A stretch of DNA of 64,000 nucleotides from Apoda limacodes (GCA_946406115.1 OX291542.1:24749321-24813320), one strand, 5' to 3'; numbered from the stretch's first letter, positions 34,031 to 47,037 are shown. Translations and numbers: made by a program. Notes: generated by a model from the letters alone, not told the origin.

Positions 34031-34280
34031 TTAAACTCTATGCTAATTCAAGAAATAAGCTGTTTCTATTCTAAACTTTAATTAAATCGATCCAGTTGAT
34101 TTGACGTAAAGGCGTTACAAATACGCACAAACTTTCGCATTTGAAATCGTTTTTATTATTATTGCAAAAAATTTTTGGCGTAAATCATCTCCCTTACACC
34201 CACGCCTCAGCTAAGATGGCCCTGGATAACTGAATGTTCGGTTTTCATTATATTTTATTGTGTACGTTCGAGGTTTTAAT

Positions 34281-34455
34281 GTACAGGGTAGGTGGCGCTG
34301 CAGTTGGTGTGTCACTAATCGCCTAAATGGCAGGATGATTTTAATGATATTCTTTGTGAACGATCGAGTGCGTCCCTGCAAGGTTTAAACTTTCTAATGG
34401 ATTCGGTAGGTGGCGCTGCAGTCGGTGTGTCACTGATCTTTTCCTAAATGATGTA
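34281..34455 (+). repeat. Two tandem diverged units with GGTAGGTGGCGCTGCAG
   Basis: GGTAGGTGGCGCTGCAGTTG and GGTAGGTGGCGCTGCAGTCG, each followed by GTGTGTCACT, lie about 113 bp apart. A related block (CCGGTAGGCAGCGCTGTGG) occurs at about 57708. A dispersed lepidopteran-type repeat; family unknown. Confidence 0.65.
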
Positions 34456-35160
34456 ATGGTTTAAATCTTTTTTCGGCACATGGTTAGATGGAGTGATAGA
34501 AATAACAGATTTTTCCTGGTTTATCAAAAAGTTTCCGTGATGATCCCACGGCGTAAACAGAATCTAGCGCGGGCGAAGCTGCGAGGAAAAGCTAGTATGA
34601 ATTTGAATATAAAATAATATTAGTAACAAACAGCGTATACAACTGGCCTCACGTTAGTACAGTATTCAGTAGAGCCAATTATTAACAGGATGGCTAAGCC
34701 TCTTTGCTACGAACACCTCCGCGTTCATTTAGGTAATCACTATTCGAACGTAATCCAAATTGAATATCGGATTGTATACGGCAAAGACACAACCAATGAG
34801 AATGCACGCTTAGGTATCGAAGTTTATTTAACGAATCGATTGGGTGACTGAGTTTGATCAAGATATATAATATAAGTAATATACAGAGTGAAAATTTTAA
34901 AGCGGTCAATAATATATGAGTACTATACCATAATCACAAAAAATGGTAACTGTTAGAAAAATAAGTTCTACGAAGACTGACCCCGTTTGAAGACTAATGC
35001 CTTATCGCAGCTCTACGGGACCCATTAAAGCAAAAAAATATCCTTATGCATAATAATGCACGAACACACGCAATACGCTGCATTGACAACTACTTAAATG
35101 AGATCGGTAGTCATCGACTACACCAGCCCGAATTACTGACCTAAGTCCCGTTGAGTCCGG

Positions 35161-35698
35161 TTTTTAGGGTTCCGTATCTTAAAAGGAAAAAAGGAACCCT
35201 TATAGGATCACTTTGTTGTCGGTCTGTCTGTCTGCTTTTTTCTGAAGAATGTGTGAAGATGTCAAATTGAAATTAATATTAAATACTAAAGTCTGCAGTC
35301 ACTTAAAGTTGTAAAAAAAATTAAGCTTCTAAATCAATGCAATAAAGAAATATGCCCAAAATACGGTCATTTTTGTCGCATATTGTGACACAAACAAATC
35401 AAAACCTATGGGGTAACTCCCGTACTTAGAATCATGAAATTTGACAAGAAGCTATGCCTTGTAGCACACATAAAGGAAAAAATCTGAAAAACCGTAAATT
35501 TGTTGTTAAATCACAAAAAAAAAATATTTTGGGATTATTAAAATATTTGCAGTTAACATATTTGTAGTAAATTAACCGCGACCTATGTTGATGTGTTGAA
35601 AAAACAGTTGTCCTACGGCAATTTAAGTTTGTTCCTCAATACAGTATACCTTTTACGGAATCCTCGGTGCGCAAGTCCAACTTGCACTTGACCGGTTT
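35161..35698 (+). repeat. GGTTCCGTAC...AAGTGCGAGTCGG family, nearly complete copy
   Basis: Head TTTTTAGGGTTCCGTATCTT with AAAAGGAAAAAAGGAACCCT, a GTCTGTCTGTCTGC run, TCATGAAATTTGACAAGAAG in the middle, and tail GGTGCGCAAGTCCAACTTGC / GACCGGTTT. It defines the order of blocks used to recognise the fragments at 1245, 29985, 51130 and 55911. No coding capacity. Confidence 0.75.
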
Positions 35699-36040
35699 GT
35701 TATACATATAGTAGCTGCCCCGGCTACGTTGCGCTATAGCGCCATCTGTTACAGCAAAGACTATTACTCACGGCTCCGCCCGCGTGGATTGCTATTATTA
35801 TGTCGATAAACTTACTCACGCCGCCATCTATTAGAAATGTATGCAACCCAGACATGTTTATGTCGATAAACCAATTTCGCTGATTCGAAGATATACAGAT
35901 AGATAATATGTTTGTAAAAAAAATACCTATCTATATATATATATATTTTTTTCCATTGTTTGGTATTCATAGTAGAAGCTTTGCTAAGTTTAGAACCAAA
36001 GGATGCTGTGTTGTGTATAATGTCCAAAAATATTTATTTA

Positions 36041-36175
36041 CTAGACCTTGCTAGCGGTTCCGCCCGCCCTAAATACGGTTATCGGTTTATTATACTAATG
36101 AAGTTTGCTATTTTCGGGATAAAGTGGTTAAATCGTGATTAAGTAACAAACATCCATCCATACATCCATCCAGTA
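36041..36175 (-). mobile_element. SINE-like element fragment, minus orientation
   Basis: CTAGACCTTGCTAGCGGTTC and CGCCCGCCCTAAATACGGTT, then AACAAACATCCATCC, colinear with 32001-32280 but internally shortened. Confidence 0.6.
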
Positions 36176-36269
36176 GGTAGGAAGTAGGATTTTTATGTAT
36201 CTAACGTTTTTTTTATCTCTATTTATTTTTTAACAAAATGTTCATGTAAGAAAGAGGGTATAAAGTAGT

Positions 36270-36345
36270 TTTTAACCCCCGACGAAAGCAGAGGGTTAGA
36301 AAAAGTTTGACGTGTGTGTGTATCTGTCGCGCCCTAACGTATAAA
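36270..36345 (+). repeat. Repeat fragment starting ACCCCCGACGAAAGCAGAGG
   Basis: AACCCCCGACGAAAGCAGAG, then GTTTGACGTGTGTGTGTATC. This block is common in lepidopteran DNA. Only one copy is present here, so recognition rests on memory. Confidence 0.4.
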
Positions 36346-36499
36346 TGATTTTGATTTACATTTTTCTTGTTGAAAAGATGACTTGGTCGAGTATTCTTAG
36401 TTATGATTAAAGAAAATCTGTTTTTTCTTTTGCAGGTTGGCAGTTTTTTTCTCGTTGATGAAGGGATATGAGTAACTTCCACTGGTCTTATCGATTCAA

Positions 36500-37794
36500 A
36501 ATTTGGTATCGTGTAACTTCAATGATATTGCAAGAACATATTAATCTTGACCTGGAATCTGCAGGATACCCAACTCCTTACCAACTAACAGCAGAAGTAT
36601 TGAAATAATCTAAATAAATATGTAATAGATAGATTGTGATCAGGGTCTGATGATGGAGCAGGAAAGAGAATTAAGGATAAATTGGTAAGGGGTTCTAAGC
36701 TTTCTTTACTCATTCAATGGATATGGTTTCTTTTTGGGTCGGGGGTATTATTTAATTTAACACAATTTTACTTAGTAATAGAATATATTTTGTGGCATTT
36801 TTATAATTTTATTAAGATTAAGTTTATATGAAAGCTCAGTTGGTGTCATTTTGATATACTTATAGAACATGTGGTATGACAGTGATATAAACTGACAAAC
36901 ACATATTATATTACGTATTCCATATTTTGAAGCCCGTCACAGCTGGGGTTGTCAGGTGTCAGGGTGTATAAGATAAATTGGAAATTTCATCCTATATTTT
37001 TGCCTTTATCTTGTTTATTGGAGCTTCGTTATAATTTATTTGCGTGTGCTGCTGAAGTGTTTTCCTTTTCAAGTGTGGAATTGAAAATAATACAACAACA
37101 AACTTAACAGATTACTTCATGTTTAGTTACCTTTAACTGATGTACCTACTTACCTATACGTACAACCGAGGGGCAGTTTTAATTCGTGTTGTAGGCACTT
37201 ACCCGATTTCGAACAAAGTTGTTTAAAAGCATTCTGTAAAGGATTTATTGCGCATATCGGAAAAAAATATTCATAGATTTAAATCAAAACTGTTTTCTTT
37301 TCTTTTAAAATTATGGAATGTAATTAGTATTGTGATTTTTGGAACACACAGTTGTAAAGTTAGGAGGTAATGTTCAGTGGGCAAAATCAATGGCTTAGGA
37401 AGGTAATAAGCTGGAAGATAAAACAAAGGTAATAGATTACACTACGAAAAAGTTACATAACTACGTTAGACTGAAAATGGATGCGCAAAAAATCCCCTTT
37501 CTTCTTACCCCTTAGTTCTATAGTATATTACGAATATATTCATAATTTATTTCTAAGTATATTAGAATAATCAACTAGGAAATAAATCACCTAGCATCGA
37601 GCTAATTTTTTTTTAAATGGTATTCTACATCTTTCTACCGAAGGGTTATAATAAACTTTGAAATATGAAAACATTTCTCCTATTCGTCGATGTTAGTAAA
37701 AAAATAATATAAGACAAACAATTTTAATGCCAGTTGTGAAAAATAGGTCTCAAAAGTTGCAAATTGAAGATAGTATACCTACCTACGTTATAAG
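36500..37794. other. No gene seen
   Basis: AT-rich, no convincing ORF. A short block near 36636-36655 (CAGGGTCTGATGATGGAGCA) faintly resembles the reverse complement of 50854-50875. Confidence 0.5.
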
Positions 37795-37935
37795 ATCCTT
37801 CAAGAAAAGAGTTATTAGATTTTTTAAGGGTTACGCGAGTGATACTCCTGGTTTTGCAAGCGTCTATAGGCTACGGTGATCGCTTAAGATCAGGCGGACC
37901 CTAAGCTTGTTTGCCATCTTAGTGGTATAAAAACA
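37795..37935 (+). repeat. SINE-like repeat with GGCGGACC tail, dispersed copy
   Basis: Independent copy of the repeat in the array at 1735: GATCCTTCAAGAAAAGAGTT, GCGAGTGATACTCCTGG, ATAGGCTACGGTGATCGCTT and GCGGACCCTAAGCTTGTTTG, then A-rich sequence. Confidence 0.7.
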
Positions 37936-38160
37936 AAAAATACCTATACAATAAATCTTAACACAAATATGTTTGTGTTTACGCAAGGGTGCCCTGGAAA
38001 ATTTGCTACGTCTGCGTGGATTTGGCGTCGATTAATGATGTATTGTAACGTTTATAATAAGTACTTTCTTTTTCAACTGAGTGATTTCTTCCTTGTACTT
38101 TTTTGGGTCACATTAACGTAGTAGTTTAATAAATTAGGTTTATCCTACACTACATGTGGT

Positions 38161-38420
38161 CTTTTTGACCAACTTCAAAAAAGGAGGTTATTAATCCGAC
38201 TCGTATGTATGTTATATTGTTATATAGTATTTATCTATTTATTCTAAACAGATGTGCCAAATTTCATAAATGTAAGATTGTATTTTAATAATTCCTTTTT
38301 TTATTGAATTAGGTACTATTCAACTAAGGGAACAGTGTAAGTTTTATTAATATCGGTTCAGTGGTTTTCAAGATATAAACTATTAAATGTAAACCAATAA
38401 CTAAAAAACAGGTCGTCGGT
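38161..38420 (+). repeat. Repeat starting TTTTTGACCAACTTCAAAAA
   Basis: TTTTTGACCAACTTCAAAAA, AGGAGGTTATTAATCCGACT, CAGTGGTTTTCAAGATATA, then CGTCGGTTTAACGGCGC. A related fragment at 48010-48040 reads CCAAAGGAGAAGGTTTTTAA. It is a common lepidopteran-type repeat; class unknown. Confidence 0.45.
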
Positions 38421-39529
38421 TTAACGGCGCAGTCCCAATTCTAGTCTTCGCCGACTATGATCCCATATTTTATAATTAATAAGGGTGATCCCCTACTAAA
38501 ATATGTACAAGTACCAACTAATAATACCAAAATAAAAAAAAATTATACCACCTTCAAAAACCCGCTTAATAAGTAAATATGAATGATTATTGCGTGCATG
38601 TGCATACAAAAATACATTATTATTACATAAGGTTTGAAACATTTATAAAATGGCCGTTCTCCAGGTGTCCGTCACATTACACTAACTTAAATTAATTCTG
38701 ATTATAATATTTATTGCAAATATCAAACACGGTTCACAAGTCTTTCCTAACCTTTCCTTCAAAGACTAAAAAAGTAAAAGAGCGAGAGTGCCGGCAACTA
38801 CACCTTTAAGATCAGTGTTGCCGGTGTAAGAAACAAACTGTCCAACTTATTCATAAGTATACCAATACCCAAAAAAGTAAATTACTTATTAACTAATAAG
38901 TAAACATTAAAATTATGATAACAGCCATATAAGATACTAATTTACATTATATAACCATTAATAACATTAATCAATGACAGTGATTCTTAACACATTGAAC
39001 TAAGTGACTTTTTGTCTTTGACGTCGAATGCTAAAAAATAATTATCTAACATCTATGCTGCAAGTTTTTGGCATTTGACTTCAAGAATAAGAAGACACTT
39101 AGCTTAATGTTCCAAACCTTATGTATGCACATACATCAGGTTTTTTTTATTTTTAGTAGGTGTTTGAAGACAGTGTTATTTTTTGATTAAATTTTGTTTA
39201 TTACGAAATACAAGCAAATATGTTGCATGTTGTCATTATAACCTAAATTTATATTTCCTAGTTACATTTTCAGAAACAATATTAACAATGTAGTATCCTG
39301 TTCCTGCTAGGCAACTTTCGGCAGTTATTTAAAGAAGAGTCAATTGACTTGTATATCCGCCCTAGTACTCCGCCATTTTATTACCCTATTCCGTTTTCTC
39401 GCTACGCGATGCAACGAAAAAACTTGTAAGCACAAATAAAAATGCGGAAACTAATAAATAAAAGTGCTCAAACTAATAATGATTAAAAGTGAAATTAAAC
39501 ATTATATTGAAAATTAGAATCATAACAGT
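38421..39529. other. No gene seen
   Basis: AT-rich. A short inverted match exists between 38577-38640 (GTGCATGTGCATACA, ATAAGGTTTGAAACATTT) and 39105-39140 (GTTCCAAACCTTATGTATGC), suggesting diverged inverted repeat ends. No coding signal. Confidence 0.4.
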
Positions 39530-39659
39530 GATGAAGGCATTGGCAATGCCTTTGATGCTGGCTGCGACCGACCGAACGACTTACATAAAACAATGCGATT
39601 GACAGGAAGCCAGTGAATTACCCAAAAATATTAACCTATAATTACAATTATTTTAGTAC

Positions 39660-40018
39660 CTTTTTTCTGGGTACGCCAGAGCCTACTGCAGCGTCGTGGT
39701 TGGCTGTAAATCCTCCAGCTACTTATAATATTGGGATTGATTTGAAATCGATAACCACTCTAGCTATTACAGTATTTGGGACCTTTACTTGGAGTAGTCA
39801 AGTAGCCTACAACGACGGTGCGTTAGGGGGTGATTTCAAGTCAACCACTATCAAACAACCATGAGCCAATATTGCAGATATTTTGTCAGGGTAGGCTGCG
39901 AGCCTACAAAGACTGTGTGTGAAGCTGCAGGCGTCTAACGACCTAAAATAAGGCGATAATTGCAAGTCAACAACTGCATTACAACCATGGGCTAATAATT
40001 ACAGCAATTTTTGGTAAG
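39660..40018 (+). repeat. Two diverged copies of a unit with CAAGTCAACA
   Basis: The block GGGGGTGATTTCAAGTCAAC / CAACCATGAGCCAATATTGC (39825-39880) reappears as AGGCGATAATTGCAAGTCAA / CAACCATGGGCTAATAATTA (39950-40005), about 125 bp later. The ORF 39613-39864 over the first copy (…PTAASWLAVNPPATYNIGID…) is not recognised and is probably repeat-derived. Confidence 0.45.
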
Positions 40019-40149
40019 TACACTATATTTTTACAGAAAAATTATATCTACCCGTCGCTAATTAAAAATTATTGGTCCACAACTTTTAAAGGGGAACAAT
40101 TCTGTCATACATGATTTTTGCAAAACTTTAACCGTTTACGCAGCGCACG

Positions 40150-40375
40150 GAGCGGAAGCTCTTAAAAGAAAAAAAAACACCCGTTTTTGAAACATTCTTC
40201 ATTGGTGCTCCGCTTCTATTGGTCTTAGCCTGATGATAGCCTATAGCCTTCCTTAATAAATGGGCTATCTAACACTAAAATAATTATTCAAATCGTACCA
40301 GTAGTTCCTGAGAGTAGCGCGTTCAAGCAAATAAACAAACAAAGTCTTCAGCATTATAATATTATTAGTATAGAT
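40150..40375 (-). mobile_element. SINE-like element, minus orientation, 5' part missing
   Basis: TAGCCTTCCTTAATAAATGG, CAAATCGTACCAGTAGTTCC, TGAGAGTAGCGCGTTCAAGC, then TATAATATTATTAGTATAGA. It shares its terminal block with 27627 and 32315. Confidence 0.7.
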
Positions 40376-40674
40376 AAATTAATAACTCAGAGAATTACGA
40401 AATACTCAATAACGAATTGTTTCCATAATGTTATATCAATTAATGATTTTAACATTTTCGAGTTTAATTAAAAAGACGACGCAACTCGTTAAATCCATTC
40501 GATCAGGTCCTCATTATTCAGTTAATTCCACTGCGACCTAAATTGAATTTCAACAGAATATATAAGTTATATTAATATATAAGCGTTTGGTATTTTTTAT
40601 TAATTTACTTATGCCGACTCACCTTTAAACCGAAAAAGTAAGATTTGAGTTATTTAATCTTTTTTGGAGTTATT

Positions 40675-40885
40675 AAAAAGTCTACTGCTGGGTATAGGAC
40701 ATCCGCTTACTCCACCTAGTGGGTAGCCATTGGGTTCTCCGAATCGTGTTCTATTTACTAAAGAACCCCTTCTACATCGTTCATTGGTTTTATCCATGTT
40801 TTACCAGCTATGTGGCGTGCTCAATAGAAATTGGTCCTGCAGCCACTACCGCACGAGCAACTTCACTTTGTTTGTCAACGATCCA
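40675..40885 (-). mobile_element. Probable LINE 3' end remnant
   Basis: The plus strand reads AAAAAGTCTACTGCTGGGTA and TAGGACATCCGCTTACTCC, the reverse complement of a 3' end style (…GGAGTAAGCGGATGTCCTAT and …CCCAGCAGTAGACTTTTT) common to lepidopteran non-LTR elements. No intact ORF. Clade uncertain. Confidence 0.4.
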
Positions 40886-40919
40886 TCCAACCAACCAACC
40901 ATCTAGTATTTAAAAAAAA

Positions 40920-42180
40920 ATTAACATAGCAAATAAATCCCCATATAAATTATTATCATACAACGATTTTTCGCTAAAAAATGCGCGCTATATTAGATCT
41001 GCCGTCTTTTACTTTTTAAAGTACAAATTTTGACTATAGCAATATGCTATGAAAATTGACTATGGACATATCGAAATCTCCATAGAATTTAGTATTATGG
41101 AAACCAAAGATCTTTTGCCAAAAAAAAATGGACGAAATATTGGATCAAAATTAAAGATACAAAAAAAAAACAGTTAAAAGATTAGAATTCGAACCAACCT
41201 CAGAAACCCAACAATTAGTTTCATCTAAATCAAAGCATTTTTTAAAGTAGGTACAAATTAACAAAAAAAAAAAAAAGGTTGTTATCGATCAAAAACGAAC
41301 CGCTGGCTGGTTCAATATTAAAAGTTTGTCCAAAAAAGAAGTTGCAGCACTAAATAAATATTAGCACCTACAAGTTTCTATGTCCGGCGGTCTGTGTTTA
41401 TCTGTGAGGCAGCAAGTTAATAGACGCAGGTGTTAAATTCATCAAGCAATTATTCAAAATCCTACCTGAATTTTTTTTGTGAATTGTCATATAGTTAGCT
41501 AGGCCTCAAGTGACTGACCACGCAAGCCACCTCCAGTGCGGTCATCGTGTTATCCTAGCACTACTGGGTAGGTTTCGTTAGCCTCTACGCGCTTAGCACA
41601 GCCGCAGTGCTGACGCGGTCTAAGGACGTAAATTAAAAAAAACTTCATAAAAGATTTCAGTGATAGTTACGGACACCTTTGTGTTTACGAAGTGGTAGGG
41701 TCTCCTCTATTTTTTTTATTTTTTGGAACGCGGACCTAAAGTATTTGTTTCGTACTAAAACACATTGACACATAAATCAACAAAAGGAGTAATATCTTGC
41801 TTTCTTTCTCTGGAGTAACCGATATCGAAGCTTATTTTTCTCTCAGTGTGAGAGAAAATTTACGACAGACCCGAGCAATAAAATACCTCCACAGAAAATG
41901 GGAAAGCAAATCGCTATAATATTTATTTTTTGCGATTAGAGGAAAGCATTTCAACCTCGCCTGAACGTTACTCTTGCTATTATACACGAGCTGAGTAATG
42001 TGCTATCGGTTTGTGGTTTGAAAACATACACAATTTTTTATCACCAAATAAAACTATAGTTTATAGTAATAAAACGCTATTGACGGACGTGAAATTTGCG
42101 GCTTACTTTTTTTTTAAAGTTATTATTAAAACATTAAAAAATACGACTGCCTCTACAATTAGTGAATTAAAAATTTTAAA
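40920..42180. other. No gene seen; one GC-richer patch
   Basis: A GC-richer patch at about 41515-41640 (CCACCTCCAGTGCGGTCATC, CACAGCCGCAGTGCTGACGC) resembles nothing I know. A short hairpin at 41837-41861 (TTTTTCTCTC / GAGAGAAAA). Confidence 0.5.
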
Positions 42181-42621
42181 AAAAACCGGCCAAGTGCGAG
42201 TCGGGCTCGCGCACGAAAGGTTCCGTACCATTATCTATAAAACGGCAAGAAAAAACACGTTTGTTATATGAGAGCTCCCCTTAAATATTTGTTTTATTTT
42301 AATTTAATTATTTGTTTTAAAATGAATATATAACTAAATAATCTGTAAATATTTAAAGCGTCTACATGTTGCCGTTGTCAATATCGAGCAAAAAGAGCAA
42401 AAAAATCACGTTTGTTGTAAGGGAGCCGACTTAAATATTTATTTTATTCTGTTCTTTATTTGTTGTGATAGCGGCAACAGAAATACATCATCTGTGAAAA
42501 TTTCAACTGTCTTACTATCACGGTTCATGAGATACAGCCTGGTGACAGACGGACGGACGGACGAAAAGCGGAGTCTTCGTAATAGGGTACCGTTTTTTAC
42601 CCTTTGGGTACTTAACCCTAA
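42181..42621 (-). repeat. AAGTGCGAGTCGG-family repeat, minus orientation
   Basis: On the plus strand it starts AAAAACCGGCCAAGTGCGAG and TTCCGTACCATTATCTATAA and ends GACGGACGGACGGACGAAAA, AATAGGGTACCGTTTTTTAC, CCTTTGGGTAC. The first half is the inverted relative of 14180-14410. Two overlapping ORFs are accidental. Confidence 0.75.
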
Positions 42622-45600
42622 CAAGCGTAACTCTTTACATATTATAATTAGGTATGTACAAGATGTTGAAGAAAAACTTAGCTTATTATGGTCAAAATTA
42701 ACGCCTCATTGATCCAGAGTATTTTTTGATTGCAAGAATTGCGGGCAGTTGCGTTATTATAATTTTTTAGGGCTCAATAGTCAAACAGATAACCCTTGTA
42801 GTTCCGCCTCGTCTGTCCAACTGTTCGTTTATTTATTTGTCGTGTATTTGTGTACACATACAGTAATTTAAGTTACAGTTTATTTCGTTCAGGGCTGAAA
42901 TTTGATACAATTATAGTTAAGAATTACGTAAGTTACGTAAATTGTACTATATTTCAGGAGTTATAACAACTCATACTACAATTATAAATATTACGTCAAT
43001 TTTAGTGTTTCTCCACGAATTTTGCACTTAGCTTTAGGAATCTTGCTTCAAGGTGGAAGTGCCAACTTATCGACGATATTGAAGGACTTGTTGAGGACTT
43101 TAAGGACGTCTATTGTTTTGTTACCTATATAACAGAGTGTTTCACCAGACATCTTTTGTCTTAACAAATAAAACGTTTGTATATAAGGAACATATCTTTC
43201 AAACAAGCTAAGGTTAAAAAAGATTTACAAACAATACCTTTTATATAAAGCCAAATAATTGACTTCAATGATTTGATGCAGACAGATAGAGGTACAGACG
43301 GACAAGGGTTTTAGAATTCCGAAGCCAAAAGGAACCCTTATACGGAACGGAACCGTCATAGTTTCATAGTGTCTGTTCGTCTCTATCTGTCGGAATGTCA
43401 CACAACCTTATAACTCCGCCATCTTTACATCGATTCTGATGACATTTAATAGGAAATTAAGATTTTTTTTCAATGGTGGCTATACATTGAACGGAGGCTT
43501 TTGACACATTTATCAGGAAATTATAGGAGTGCAATTATATAATTTGTATTACAATATGAATCTGAAAAACAAGCTTAATTTAAACTATGAAATAAATAAT
43601 TTTCACAAAAAAATCTTTCGACACTACTTGCTCAATTTTTCATGTAAATATATGGTTGAAATAACTAAGAAACTCTGGATACAAACATAAGGAAATAAAA
43701 ATGTAATTTATTTGAACTGTTCTCGATGGAGATCAGATCTCATCAGATCTGAGAAGGAATAAATTGGATTCAATGTTTGTACTACACTCGGCCAGTAACG
43801 TTGGCCTTGGGTTAGGGTAACGAATAGAGGAACATTTGTAGGTATAATTAATTGGAAACAGCGAAAATGTTTGGATTAATTTAAATAAGTAACAAATTGT
43901 TTGTTTATAATGTCAATTGTAACATCACAGAAAAAAAATTACACGGGTTTTGTATTATAAAGCATTATCCCGCGACTTCCTCGGCGTGGACTCTTAAAAA
44001 AAGGTTTCAATTGTTTATGCATATTGCATACAAATTTTATTTCAGAGGATGGCAACACGTCAATCTTAATTTTCAACCTAAAGGCCAAATACCAATTTTA
44101 ATGCATTTAGCTTCAAAATTTACGTATTTTCATACAAAACCAACCAACTAAAGGATGAAATTTGCAAAATCATTTCTTAGAGGAGCCCTACATCAAGTAA
44201 GGAACCATGTCAAATTGCAGTTTCTAGAGCCAGCGTTTTGGGCTGTTCGTTGATATGTCATTGAATCAGTCAGTTTCTTCTTTTATATATACAGACCGCC
44301 GTGTAAACATCCCTTGTTCCGTTGTGGAGGGAAACCGCGGTCCAAGATCTTCGACTGGAGAAAGAAAAACTTTAAAACAACGCCCAAAAAATCTGCAGGA
44401 ATGGGAATGGGATCCTTGATATTGAAATCTTCAGCGACGTTCGAATTTGAGACATTTGGAGGACAAGGTAAAGCTCGTGTCTAAAAACTTATTGTGCTCA
44501 ACAGAGCTAAGCAGCGTTTCACCACTTGGCAAAGGTTGCTACTTTATAACTTGCTAGTCGGGTCCCACATGGCTGTTATCTGCAGGCGGGAGCCAGGTGC
44601 TTGACCTTTTTGACTTAGTCGAACTATAAACTGAGAAAATTGTCGACGATCCCAAACTCACACTCTGTATCGAAACCTTAGGTCTGAGGAGACACATTGA
44701 CTACCTGTAAGTGTTCTAACGTTTATTTAATGGGATGTGTTCTAGTTTTAAAATACATAGCCCAATGAAAGTGAAAATGAAGTTGTGTATGCTAGGACAA
44801 AGTAGCCTGTGTGTAACCTATAAAGTTAATAAAACGATGTACGTTGTTATCTTCAAATCAAAGAATAGTAGATTTTACAACAAGTGAAAAAAGAGGGAAT
44901 TTAATTTGAGGGACTAAGATTGATCCCGAGACAGCGAAGGATTCTAGACTAGAATCCTGAGCGGAGCGAGGGATACAAGGATCGAAAAAAAAAATTTTTT
45001 TTTCACGAGTTGTGTATTCTGCTTTCTACCATTGATGCTAACAAATAATAGTAGTATAATATTAATAGCTATCATTTTATATTATAATTAGTAATTAGAG
45101 AACAAAGAATTAGATATTTTATAACATTATAAATGCTACTTTAGTACGAAATGATTCCGGAGTTAGTATCTCATTCTCATCACTGGAAGAACTCATTTTG
45201 TTTTAATTAATGTAATATGTAATTCACATACAATAACCACAGTAACAGATAGAAAAGAACTAAAATTGGCAGGAGTTTTTTTTTTTTAATTTAGTCAGCC
45301 AGTACAATTAGGTACTTTCAGCGCGTTTTATTCACCTTTTCACATAATTCTTGCTTGTTCCAAATTCCAATCATTTTATTCTCTCAGTGAATAAAATAGG
45401 GTTTTATTCACTGTTATCGAAGAATAAAGTGCCCCTTTTTGAATGAAAATAATGGTAAAAACATGTTTATAATTAGTAAGTTTTTTTTAATATTCACACA
45501 CTAAGAGAAGCTTGTGGCTTTTTCTTAGCTTCACCATGCTTCGAAGGGCACGTTAAACCATCGATCCTGGCTGTTGTCATATATCATCATGTTAAGTCAG

Positions 45601-46014
45601 AGGCGACTTGAAAACTAGGCCAGCGTGATGGACTACGGGAAAACCTTAAGTTAAATGCTTTATTTATCAAAAATCATATTAATTTTATGAAAAATTTGGG
45701 CATCCGGACTTGACCATGAATAGTTATGGTAACCTTACCTATATTGTTGTATATATCTAAGGGTATTATCATGCGCGGTCCGAAAGGGAATTTTTTTTCA
45801 AGTTACTTTTCTAATATTAGAGTTATTAAAAAATAATATATAGTGTACTAGTATATTTCTATAAAATAGCAGTTTTGAAGAGTTCTAAATTTCTCCTAAT
45901 TACTAATTGTGGTTCTTTATGCACTGAATTAGGTATCATTGAGAATTTTTAGAAAAATCTCTAATAGGAAATGCTTTCTAAGCTGGAAAATAAACAAGCT
46001 GTGACATAATATAA
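42622..46014. other. Largely featureless stretch with repeat fragments
   Basis: Contains an AAAAGGAACCCTTATACGGA block at 43329 of the GTTCCGTAC family. A palindrome (GATCAGATCTCATCAGATCTG) lies near 43731-43751, and a hairpin-like CGATTCTAG/CTAGAATCC pair near 44940-44962 with an A10T10 block at about 44987. No gene was recognised. The ORF at 43897-44151 has no known motif. Confidence 0.45.
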
Positions 46015-46085
46015 AGGCTACGGTGACGGCTTACATCAGGCGGACCGCAAGCTTGTTTGCCACCTTAGTAGTATATAAAAAAATA
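46015..46085 (+). repeat. SINE-like GGCGGACC tail, third dispersed copy
   Basis: Only the 3' end: AAGGCTACGGTGACGGCTTA, GGCGGACCGCAAGCTTGTTT, GCCACCTTAGTAGTATA, then A-rich. Confidence 0.7.
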
Positions 46086-46097
46086 TAGACAGACAGA

Positions 46098-46261
46098 GAT
46101 CACACACTTAAACATCTATTCTAAGGGTTCATTTTTACTATTTAAGTACGGAACCCTAAAAACAATACTATTGTCTAGAGATCACACACTTAAACATCTA
46201 TTCTAAGGGTTTATTTTTACTATTTAAGTACGGAACCCTAAAAACAATCCTATTGTTCAAT
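46098..46261 (+). repeat. 82-bp tandem duplication
   Basis: GATCACACACTTAAACATCT ... AAGTACGGAACCCTAAAAAC occurs twice with period 82 bp, differing by about two bases. The unit contains the CGGAACCCTAAAAA end block of the GTTCCGTAC family. Confidence 0.9.
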
Positions 46262-47037
46262 CAGGAAAAAAATAAAGTATTGTGATCGAATAAAATTTTA
46301 TTTCGTTTGCAACTGCCTGATTTTTTGATGATAAAATAATATTTTAAGTTGTTTGGAAGTGAGCCAGGCACCTCGCTATCGCCTCAGTGCATCACATTGC
46401 AGAGCATTTCCTGTCAGATAGATACCGGCAAGTACCGGCTTTAACAATGTTTATGACGAATTTGTGTTATTTGATTAAGATTATATAATTGCAATTAATA
46501 TGAAACAAAATTTACCGAGGCATACATACAGCTACGTGTTTGCTTCGCTTTTCCATACCTACGTAAAGGTAGTCTACTTTCAATGTTTGGTACTCGACTT
46601 TAAAAATGAAGCAAACACGTAGTTTTTACTTTTTGACGGATCTTTAAAGTCTTAAATTTATTTTTTATCTCACTGGCTCGGAAAGGCTTACTTTGTCGTT
46701 TAAAATCTGATTAAATCTGCGTGGAAATGGGAAAAGCCTACTTCGCTTGTGCGCAAACAGATTTTTTTAATTCTACAAAAAATTATAGGTACTATTTAAT
46801 ACATTAGTGATCCGTTAGTAACACTTTATAGTTTAATTATTACTATTGCATTAAAGATACTGTTTTGTTTTATGTTATTTAATAGATAATTTATTGTAGT
46901 TTGTTAAATTATTAAATACAACAAGAATAAATAAGTTTTAAGTAATATTATTGTTCTAAAAATTTTAAAATTGGCATCATGCAAATTCGGAACGCTCCTC
47001 AAAAAAGAAAAGAAACATTTATATGGAATTACGTATA
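46262..47037. other. No gene seen; perfect 15-bp hairpin at 46532-46622
   Basis: CTACGTGTTTGCTTC at 46532-46546 and GAAGCAAACACGTAG at 46608-46622 form perfect arms around a 61-base loop. It could be ends of a tiny foldback element. Otherwise AT-rich. Confidence 0.6.
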
